A stretch of DNA of 64,000 nucleotides from positions 1 through 64,000 of the forward strand of contig CAZUCF010000002.1 in the NCBI GenBank assembly GCA_964619405.1, given 5' to 3'. The stretch comes from JABIDZ01 sp964619405. Lineage in GTDB: Archaea > Iainarchaeota > Iainarchaeia > Iainarchaeales > JAAZKV01. Position 1 is the first letter of the stretch. Each line of letters starts with the position of its first letter. A program made the position numbers and the translations under genes. The notes under the pieces were generated by a model. The model searched no databases. It had not been told where the DNA came from and was given only the letters and a program-made list of their open reading frames with translations. Of the stretch, positions 57,558 to 64,000 are shown in pieces.

Positions 57558-58832
57558 ATGTATTCTTTAAATGGTTTGGGTGCTTGTCAGGAAGTTGGTA
57601 GGAGTGCTTTCTTACTTGATTTTGGTGAAAAATTTTTGCTTGATTATGGTTTAAAATTAAATCCAAAAGGATTAGAGTATCCTTTGGATATAAAAGAGAA
57701 TATTAAAGCAGCAATAATTTCTCATGCGCATTTAGACCATTCTGGTTACTTGCCCTATTTTTATACTAAATCAGAAGCACTTAGTTTTATGACTCAAGCG
57801 ACACTCGAAATAGCTGATATTTTGTGGTTAGACTCCATTAAAATAGCTGAATTTGAGGGTTTAGCACCAAAATATTCTAAAAAAGAGGTTGAGAGAACAC
57901 ACAAATACAATTTTATTAGTAATTATAGAAAAAAAGTACACTTATCAAATAATAATTCTTTAGAATTCTTTGATGCTGGTCACATTCTTGGTTCTTCTCT
58001 AGTTAAACTAACTCATAATGATAAATCATTCCTTTATACTGGGGATTTCAAGGTTGATGAAACCCAATTGCATATTGGTGCGGATACTGATGTTGGAAAA
58101 ATTGATTATGTTTTAATAGAATCAACTTATGGTGACAGAGAGCATCCTAATAGAAAAGAAGTGGAGAAGAGACTTTGTGAGTCAGTACAAGAAACTGTTG
58201 ACAAGGGGGGTTGGGCCATCATACCTGCTTTTGCTGTTGGTAGGAGTCAAGAAATAGTTAATATTCTTACTGGTTATGGTATACAAGCAGATATTTGGTT
58301 GGATGGTATGGGCAAAAAAGTTGCTGACCTTTATTTGAAACATGCTGAACTTATTAAGAATCCGAAAAAATTGAAATCTGGTTTGAGTCAAGTTAAATGG
58401 GTTCAAGGAGAAAGTGATAGAAAAAAAATTTTTAAGAAACCATGTGTTGTTGTTACAACATCAGGGATGATGAAAGGTGGGCCTGTTGTTGGTTATGCTC
58501 AAAAATTATTTAATGATCCTAATAGTAAGATTCATTTATCTGGTTACCAAGCGATTGATACTCCTGGGAGAATATTACAAGAAAAAGGAATGCTTCCTTT
58601 TGGAAAAGACGATTCTTTGTTAAAAGTTTCTTGTAAGTATGAGAAGTATGATCTTAGTGCTCATCCAAGCCAAGAAGAAATGATAAAAGTTTTGAAAAAA
58701 TGGTCTCCTAAAAAAATTTTTTTGGTTCATGGTGATAAAGAAGTAATGCCTATTTTTAAAGACAAGATTAATGAAAGACTTGGTATTGATACAACTATTT
58801 TAAAATTGGATAAGAGAGTTGAGTTTGAATAA
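57558..58832 (+). CDS. Beta-CASP metallo-beta-lactamase ribonuclease (aCPSF2-like)
   Basis: Beta-CASP enzymes process or degrade RNA. The protein (about 424 residues) has HAHLDHSGYL (zinc motif II), FDAGHILGSSLVKL, LYTGDFKVD, the beta-CASP domain IIPAFAVGRSQEIVNIL and VVTTSGMMKGGPVVGYAQ, and C-terminal FLVHGDKEVM. It lacks the N-terminal KH domains of aCPSF1, so it fits aCPSF2. Start ATG at 57558; TTG at 57549 is open. Confidence 0.92.
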   Translation: MYSLNGLGACQEVGRSAFLLDFGEKFLLDYGLKLNPKGLEYPLDIKENIKAAIISHAHLDHSGYLPYFYTKSEALSFMTQATLEIADILWLDSIKIAEFEGLAPKYSKKEVERTHKYNFISNYRKKVHLSNNNSLEFFDAGHILGSSLVKLTHNDKSFLYTGDFKVDETQLHIGADTDVGKIDYVLIESTYGDREHPNRKEVEKRLCESVQETVDKGGWAIIPAFAVGRSQEIVNILTGYGIQADIWLDGMGKKVADLYLKHAELIKNPKKLKSGLSQVKWVQGESDRKKIFKKPCVVVTTSGMMKGGPVVGYAQKLFNDPNSKIHLSGYQAIDTPGRILQEKGMLPFGKDDSLLKVSCKYEKYDLSAHPSQEEMIKVLKKWSPKKIFLVHGDKEVMPIFKDKINERLGIDTTILKLDKRVEFE

Positions 58833-58834
58833 TT

Positions 58835-59353
58835 ATGAAAGAAATAGAAGTTAAAGTAATAGAAATTAATAAGGAACTTGTTTTAGAAAAACTTTTAGAA
58901 TTAAATGCTCAGAAAATTGGTGAGTATGATATTAGGGCAAGTATCTTTGATGATGTTGAAAAAAGTTTTAAGAAAAAAAAACAATTAATTAGGTTAAGAG
59001 AAAAAGGAAAAACTTTTATTACTTTTAAAGGAAAAGCAATTAATGGGTTTGTAAGAGAAGCTGAGGAAATAGAATTTGAGGTTAGTGATTTTGTTTTAGC
59101 AAAAAAGTTTTTAGAAAAGATTGGTTTAATTGCTTTTGAATTAAAACCAAAACACAGAACTAGTTTTAAGATAAAGAATGCTTTAATAGAAATTGATGAG
59201 TATGAAGAAATACCTGTTTTCTTGGAAATAGAAGCAGAAAGCGAAGAAAAGATAAGAGAAATAATTAAATTGTTAGAATTGCCTATTGATAATGTAAGGA
59301 ATTGGAATGGTTTTGAATTGTTTGAACATTATGGTAAGCAATTGTTAGCATGA
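58835..59353 (+). CDS. CYTH-domain protein (class IV adenylate cyclase/ThTPase-like)
   Basis: The 172-residue protein starts with MKEIEVKVIEIN (ExExK signature) and has LIRLREKGKTFITFKGK, HRTSFKIKNALIEIDEYEEI and VFLEIEAESEEKI, all CYTH tunnel residues. Members hydrolyse triphosphates or make cAMP; which one is unknown. It follows the beta-CASP gene by 2 bp. Downstream is the 17 bp repeat array. Confidence 0.88.
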   Translation: MKEIEVKVIEINKELVLEKLLELNAQKIGEYDIRASIFDDVEKSFKKKKQLIRLREKGKTFITFKGKAINGFVREAEEIEFEVSDFVLAKKFLEKIGLIAFELKPKHRTSFKIKNALIEIDEYEEIPVFLEIEAESEEKIREIIKLLELPIDNVRNWNGFELFEHYGKQLLA

Positions 59354-59367
59354 TTTTCAACAATATT

Positions 59368-59607
59368 ATTATTGAGTTAAATTGATTATTGAGTTAAATT
59401 GATTATTGAGTTAAATTGATTATTGAGTTAAATTGATTANNNNNNNNNNNNNNNNNNNNNNNNNNNNNNNNNNNNNNNNNNNNNNNNNNNNNNNNNNNNN
59501 NNNNNNNNNNNNNNNNNNNNNNNNNNNNNNNNNNNNNNNATTATTGAGTTAAATTGATTATTGAGTTAAATTGATTATTGAGTTAAATTGATTATTGAGT
59601 TAAAGTG
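59368..59607. repeat. 17 bp tandem repeat with an assembly gap
   Basis: ATTATTGAGTTAAATTG is repeated four times before the gap (59368-59435), then 100 N's (59440-59539), then three exact copies (59540-59590). A fourth variant ATTATTGAGTTAAAGTG (59591-59607) carries the GTG and ribosome site used by the NMD3 gene. The true copy number is unknown. Confidence 0.9.
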
Positions 59608-59613
59608 ATTATT

Positions 59614-60315
59614 ATGGGTTTTAAAAAATTTTGTCCAAAATGTGGGAAAGAAACTAATACTTTAGTTGATAATATTTGTATTGATTGTTTTCTTGAAAAA
59701 AAGAGTCTTTTTGATATTGATAAAATAAAAATTTATTTTTGTAAACATTGTTTGAAACTCTTGTTGAATAACAAGTGGGTTAATTTTAATGAGGAATCAA
59801 TTGCTGAAGAAGTTGGTTTTCAAGTAAAAATAAATAGTGAATTAAAAAAACCAAAAGTTTTTGTTGAATTAGAAAAAAAATCTAATTTGGATTATGAAGC
59901 ATTAGTAAAAGTAACTGGTTTTATTTCAAATAATTTAGTTGAAAAATCAAAGCGAATTAATTTTCAATTAAGAGAAACCACTTGTGATTCTTGCATGCGT
60001 TTGAATGCTTCTTACAGGGAAGCAATATTACAATTAAGAGCAAAAAAAAGTGTTGATGCTAACGCAATGTTAGAACTAGCAAAAAATCTTCTTGAAAAAG
60101 AAAAAGCAAAGGATTCTTTGAGTGGTACATCAAAAATAATTGAAACAAAAAATGGTTTTGATTTGTGGGTTGGGTCAAAAAAAGCTGCTGTTAAAACATC
60201 AAGAGAATTGTCAAGAATTTATAAAGTAAAACCAATTGTTTCAAAAAAACTTATTGGTGAAGAAAAAAGTGGTGAGAGAAAATACAGGCATACTTTTTGC
60301 ATAAAATTAGAATAA
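59614..60315 (+). CDS. nmd3: NMD3-like ribosome biogenesis protein
   Basis: NMD3 helps large-subunit maturation. The protein (about 233 residues from ATG at 59614) has two zinc knuckles, FCPKCGKETNTLVDNICIDC and YFCKHCLKL, a third pair in RETTCDSCMRLNASYREAILQLR, and the basic core SRELSRIYKVKPIVSKKLIG. It is shorter than most archaeal NMD3 (about 350 residues), lacking much of the C terminus. The start GTGATTATTATG is formed by the last copy of the upstream repeat array. Confidence 0.88.
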   Translation: MGFKKFCPKCGKETNTLVDNICIDCFLEKKSLFDIDKIKIYFCKHCLKLLLNNKWVNFNEESIAEEVGFQVKINSELKKPKVFVELEKKSNLDYEALVKVTGFISNNLVEKSKRINFQLRETTCDSCMRLNASYREAILQLRAKKSVDANAMLELAKNLLEKEKAKDSLSGTSKIIETKNGFDLWVGSKKAAVKTSRELSRIYKVKPIVSKKLIGEEKSGERKYRHTFCIKLE

Positions 60316-60544
60316 AAATTTTTCAAAAAAATGTAACATCAATTTTTTTAACAATATTTTTTTTGATTAAGTTAATGTTGTTTTATTTTTTTTGATTAAA
60401 TTATTTTTGTAGTATTTTTTTTGGTTAAATTGTTTTTATTGTTAAGTTAGAATTATTTTATTTTTTTGTTAAGCTTTTTTAGTAATATTTTTTTGATTAA
60501 GTTTTTTTTAGTATTATTTTTTTATTTTGTTATGATTTTATTTT
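60316..60544. other. T-rich convergent spacer
   Basis: 229 bp between NMD3 (+) and the HTH regulator (-). It contains repeated TTTTTTTGATTAA(G/A)TT units and no ORF. It may hold terminators for both genes; nothing else is visible. Confidence 0.6.
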
Positions 60545-61258
60545 TTATTCTTCAAAAGATTTTAGTTTAATTATTATTTCTTCCATTGGCATGTTAGTTG
60601 TAATCAAAGGTATTTTTTCGCTTTCAGCAATTTTTATTGCTATTGGGTCAACCTCTTTTTTTGAGAAATCACCATGCAATATTATTAGGTTGGGTTTCAT
60701 GTCAGTTGAGAATCTTCCTACTTTAACTGCTATTAAAGGGCTCCGGCCATTTTCAACATGCCTAAACAATAGTGCTCTGTTAGGTGTTTTTCCATACAAC
60801 ATCATGTATTCGTGAACGGGTACTTCTAAAATAACTTTTAATGAATCAATAATAGTGTAACCAAATATTTGTTCTTCTTTTAATTTGTGTGGCAAGCAAA
60901 TAACGTTACCATTTATTTTTTTTACCATTTCAATTGCTCTTACTCCTGATGAAAACTCGTGGCTGTCAAAAGCCTTACTCTCATCCTGTTTAAAATCTTT
61001 TTCTAATTGTCTAACGACTTTTCCACCTCTTGCATTATCAATATCAATTAATGCTTTTACTAATCTTGATATTACTCCTATTCCAGGGTTTTTTCTTCTA
61101 CCTCCTTCATAATCGCTTATTGTTGAAGAAGAAACTTTTAGGTGAGTTGCTAATTCTGTTTGGTGGATAGCAAATATTTCCCTCCATTTCTTCATGCTCC
61201 CGCCTGGATCAGAAGAAAGGGTTATTTCGCCAGCAATAGTCATTGACAATTTATCCAT
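60545..61258 (-). CDS. HTH transcriptional regulator with C-terminal ligand-like domain
   Basis: From ATG at 61258 the protein has 237 residues. N-terminal Cro/C1-type HTH: MKKWREIFAIHQTELATHLK and VSSSTISDYEGGRRKNPGIGV. A middle part (VGRFSTDMKPNLIILHGDF) and C-terminal AIKIAESEKIPLITTNMPMEE resemble DRTGG/CBS-like sensory domains. It belongs to a widespread archaeal HTH regulator group; ligand and targets unknown. The frame extends 17 codons upstream, but MDKLSMTIAGE is the natural start. Confidence 0.82.
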   Translation of the reverse strand: MDKLSMTIAGEITLSSDPGGSMKKWREIFAIHQTELATHLKVSSSTISDYEGGRRKNPGIGVISRLVKALIDIDNARGGKVVRQLEKDFKQDESKAFDSHEFSSGVRAIEMVKKINGNVICLPHKLKEEQIFGYTIIDSLKVILEVPVHEYMMLYGKTPNRALLFRHVENGRSPLIAVKVGRFSTDMKPNLIILHGDFSKKEVDPIAIKIAESEKIPLITTNMPMEEIIIKLKSFEE

Positions 61259-61330
61259 AATAATAATAATAAGAAAAAACACTTTAAAAAAGGTTTCGTC
61301 AATTGTCATTTAAAATAGTTAGTTTTTTCG

Positions 61331-64000
61331 TCAATCATTTTTTTTGTGATTTAATATTATCAAACAAAAAATTGTTATTATTGATATTATTATTATGTTA
61401 TTATCTGGAATGATGTTTTGATCGGTTTTATTTTTTGTTAAAAAGATTAATGTTTCTCTTTGACAAATATTACAAGGACTAGGGATTTTCATTGTTCCCT
61501 TGTAATTAGATTCATTAAAATCTTGTATTTCATTTAAATTTATAATTAAATTTTTTTCTAAATTTTCTAAGCAAAAAATTTCTTTGTTAATTAATTGTTC
61601 TCCAATCAGCAAATTCAAATCTGCTCGTACCGAATAAGTGCATTTAGCATAAGCAAATAATTCATCGCCTTCTATTTTTAACTCAAAATTTTCAATATTG
61701 TTTAATGGTGTTAAACAATCGTTATCATTTAATGGCGTGCAATCTTCGCCACAAATTTCATCATCATCCAAACAATTCGGATTTTCTATTATTTTACATT
61801 CGTTGTTAATACAATCTAAACCAGGGCAACAAAGATTAGGGCACCAATTAACACTTTCTTCTGTTATACATTCATTAGAGCAATATTCGTTTTCACTTTT
61901 GCAGGTTGGCTCGCTTTTACAAATCTCGTTTATACAATAACCTGAACAACAATCATTGTGTTGTTCACAAGAATCATCATTATCTTTACAACCGTTTTCG
62001 CTAATATAATAATCACATGGGATTAACATGTTACAATCTTCTTTTGATTCAACTAGAGTCCAGTTATATCCTCCGCCAAGATAATAATAAACACTAACCA
62101 AAGTATTTTCGTCCCAGAAAGGGTTTAACAAAAACAATCTTCCGTTAATATCAAAACCATTTACTAAATCAATTGTGTAGTAATCAGCAAGGTTTATTGT
62201 TTGATTAGGTGATGTGTTTGGGTATTTTGTTTCAAATTCTCCAACATTACTCATACTTGCACCAATTGGTTTATAGTGATTAAAAAGCTTTGAGTTTTCA
62301 TAAGGCCTATAAGTTTCTTCGCACATTACAGCTCCAATTGGTTTTGGAGAATTAGTTTTTGCACCACATTTTAAAGTTATAGTTGTGTCAGTAACACAGT
62401 GAGCTGATGCTTTTGGAATAGGATAATTATTGGTTGTAAATTTAAATCCGCCAGGAGTTATTACTGGGATAAACCATTGATCTATTTCTGCTCCATAAAA
62501 AGAGTATTCTGGTTGACCATTAGAATGATTTTTGCATGTTTCTCCGATATAATATGTTTTAATATAATAGTTCTCGTCTGGGTTTGTAGGTATCATATCC
62601 CATGCTGCACAATCATCTTCAAAATAATTTTGGTTTGTTATGATTGGTTTAAGTGTGTTTGCATCACAATCAGATTCTTCATTAAACGCATAATTTTCTA
62701 CAATTGTTTCATAGCATCTTGCAATAAATGGTTCTCCTAATATAGAATAATTAGGTGATAAATATTTGTTGTTGTCTGTTAAACCAAACATTAATCCAAT
62801 AAAGTTTCCATTATAGAATCTGTTTGTTGGGACATTAGTTGTTTTGGAAATGTTTCCAAAACCATAGTTTGATTGCATTATTGGTTCTTGAGTTTCAAAA
62901 TAAATTTTTCCTATAAAATTACTAAATAAAAGGCTTCCATGAAGCGCTGGTGTTTTGGCGTCTCCTGAACAAGCAGCATAGTTCTCATCGCTTGTACTAC
63001 TATAACAATAAGGATTTTCATAGTCTATTGAAATACTTGTTGTTGAAATATTATTTCTAATATAATTTGTTTCAAATTGCATTCCAGTAAAACCTCCAAC
63101 TCTTGGAAACCAAGAATAATAATATGGAAAGTTTTTATCGGATATTTCTTCTTCTGGAAAAGAAAATAATTCTGGTTTTATAGTTATATGTCCTTTTACT
63201 AAATTGTTTGAGGTATATCCGTTCATATCACTTCCAATGAAACCTCCAATATCCCCGCTTGTTACTAATAATTCTATTTCAGAGTAAGAATTAGCAATTT
63301 TTCCAGAATTGCTTCCTGTAAAACCACCAATAGCAATATATCTTCCATCTGCATAATAACTATTATAATCTATTTGTGCGTTCACAGCGCAAGAACCATT
63401 TACTTCACCATTGCTACTATTGGCTCCTATTAATCCCCCAATATTCATTGAAAAAGATTCTTCATGGTTATTAACATCAAAATTATTTTGGAGTGATTTA
63501 GAATTAGAAATTCTTCCATTATTATAACCAACTATCCCCCCAAAAGTTATTCCATTCGAATAATATTTACCATTAATTCTAACTCCATAAGCAACACAAC
63601 CATCTATTAATGATACAGTTTCTAGAACATTATATTGATTTTGAGCACCACTTATGCCACCCGCGTAGTCACGAGCATTGCTTGTTATAATTACATTAAC
63701 AACTTCAGAGTTTTTTATTAAACCAGTATTATCCGAGGTTACCCCTCCTGCAATTCCATCACAATAAATTATTGAATTATCTACTGTTACATGTTCAATG
63801 ATTCCTGTTGGGTTGTTGTAAGCAGCAATTCCTCCTAACGCGAATGTTGATCTCAAAAAAGAATCTTTTATTTTAACATTTGAGATAGTTCCATTGTTAT
63901 TTGTTACAATTCCTGCTGAGGAATCGCTTAGACTTAGAAAAGCATTTTCTATAATAAAATTTTTGAGTACTGATTTTGCGGTTATCCCTTCCCTGAATAA
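61331..64000 (-). CDS. Large GLUG-repeat surface protein, partial (start off the right edge)
   Basis: The frame is open through the right edge (at least 890 residues visible). It has many GLUG-type repeats such as GGISGAQNQYN, FGGIVGYNNGRISNS, IGGLIGANSSNGEVNGS and GGFTGSNSGKIANSYS. A Cys-rich knottin-like part follows (CEQHNDCCSGYCINEIC; CCPGLDCINNEC), and a C-terminal transmembrane helix ends KKND. It is probably a cell-surface adhesin or S-layer-associated protein. ATGs inside the window are not reliable starts because upstream sequence continues in frame with further repeats. Confidence 0.85.
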   Translation of the reverse strand, partial: LFREGITAKSVLKNFIIENAFLSLSDSSAGIVTNNNGTISNVKIKDSFLRSTFALGGIAAYNNPTGIIEHVTVDNSIIYCDGIAGGVTSDNTGLIKNSEVVNVIITSNARDYAGGISGAQNQYNVLETVSLIDGCVAYGVRINGKYYSNGITFGGIVGYNNGRISNSKSLQNNFDVNNHEESFSMNIGGLIGANSSNGEVNGSCAVNAQIDYNSYYADGRYIAIGGFTGSNSGKIANSYSEIELLVTSGDIGGFIGSDMNGYTSNNLVKGHITIKPELFSFPEEEISDKNFPYYYSWFPRVGGFTGMQFETNYIRNNISTTSISIDYENPYCYSSTSDENYAACSGDAKTPALHGSLLFSNFIGKIYFETQEPIMQSNYGFGNISKTTNVPTNRFYNGNFIGLMFGLTDNNKYLSPNYSILGEPFIARCYETIVENYAFNEESDCDANTLKPIITNQNYFEDDCAAWDMIPTNPDENYYIKTYYIGETCKNHSNGQPEYSFYGAEIDQWFIPVITPGGFKFTTNNYPIPKASAHCVTDTTITLKCGAKTNSPKPIGAVMCEETYRPYENSKLFNHYKPIGASMSNVGEFETKYPNTSPNQTINLADYYTIDLVNGFDINGRLFLLNPFWDENTLVSVYYYLGGGYNWTLVESKEDCNMLIPCDYYISENGCKDNDDSCEQHNDCCSGYCINEICKSEPTCKSENEYCSNECITEESVNWCPNLCCPGLDCINNECKIIENPNCLDDDEICGEDCTPLNDNDCLTPLNNIENFELKIEGDELFAYAKCTYSVRADLNLLIGEQLINKEIFCLENLEKNLIINLNEIQDFNESNYKGTMKIPSPCNICQRETLIFLTKNKTDQNIIPDNNIIIISIITIFCLIILNHKKND

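Noticed and set aside
59368..59607. Tandem array next to an N gap as a CRISPR locus
   Set aside because: The 17 bp units are directly adjacent with no spacers, and no cas genes are near; it is a simple tandem repeat.

Overview
The window is AT-rich archaeal DNA. Diagnostic genes are aIF1A, aIF2-beta, aIF5A with a hypusination loop, MCM helicase, exosome Rrp4/Rrp41/Rrp42, proteasome alpha, RNase P proteins Rpp30 and Pop5, ribosomal L15e and L37Ae, RNA polymerase subunit P, KEOPS Pcc1, prefoldin beta, SBDS, NMD3 and a RIO1 kinase. Lysyl-tRNA synthetase is class II and seryl-tRNA synthetase is of the common (bacterial-like) type. Small proteins, overlapping genes, many toxin-antitoxin loci and a GLUG-repeat surface protein fit a small-genome DPANN-type archaeon, but the phylum is an inference. 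Translation starts are often preceded by GGTGA/GTGATT Shine-Dalgarno motifs. A 100-N gap at 59440-59539 shows this is a scaffold. I saw no rRNA, tRNA or CRISPR array.

Layout. 1-8 kb: a fragment of what looks like a TnpB-type insertion-sequence end, then a minus-strand translation-initiation operon (aIF2-beta, DUF424, aIF1A, RIO1), a presenilin-like protease, MCM and a HIT protein. 7.4-12 kb: an accessory stretch with T-rich minisatellites, an orphan DNA methyltransferase, two toxin-antitoxin loci, a glycosyltransferase and three copies of a short interspersed element. 12-16.8 kb: aIF5A, then a plus-strand operon NYN nuclease - DUF2226-like - roadblock-like - MinD - Lsm, followed by a long coiled-coil gene. 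16.9-31.7 kb: information-processing core (TtuA-like thiolase, L15e, RNase P, proteasome, SBDS, exosome, L37Ae, RpoP, Pcc1, prefoldin), then a DHH phosphoesterase, a PHP protein, an HTH/V4R sensor pair, SerRS and a DRG GTPase. 31.7-39.9 kb: TrpRS flanked by unknown basic proteins, a racemase gene with a damaged start, LysRS, a toxin-antitoxin-like pair, an SGNH lipoprotein and a decayed MazEF locus. 40-49.3 kb: the most unusual part, with a KaiC-like ATPase, a two-domain V4R-like protein, a UbiA prenyltransferase fused to a methyltransferase, a geranylgeranyl-reductase-like flavoprotein, HEPN-MNT, a PP-loop enzyme, and a 25-residue peptide ORF directly upstream of two overlapping radical SAM/SPASM genes. 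49.3-64 kb: LeuRS, a ruined RelE locus, AbrB-PIN, MetRS, a thioredoxin-like membrane protein, beta-CASP nuclease, CYTH protein, NMD3, a regulator and a large surface protein running off the right edge.

The strongest candidates for undescribed biology are (i) the peptide plus twin radical-SAM/SPASM operon at 47161-49253, which looks like an archaeal RiPP pathway, and (ii) the KaiC / V4R / UbiA-methyltransferase / reductase cluster at 40085-44987, whose three lipid- or pigment-linked families match the BchJ/BchG/BchP trio by family but without any other tetrapyrrole genes. A third theme is seven toxin-antitoxin-like loci in 64 kb, three of which carry stop codons, frameshifts or missing starts.
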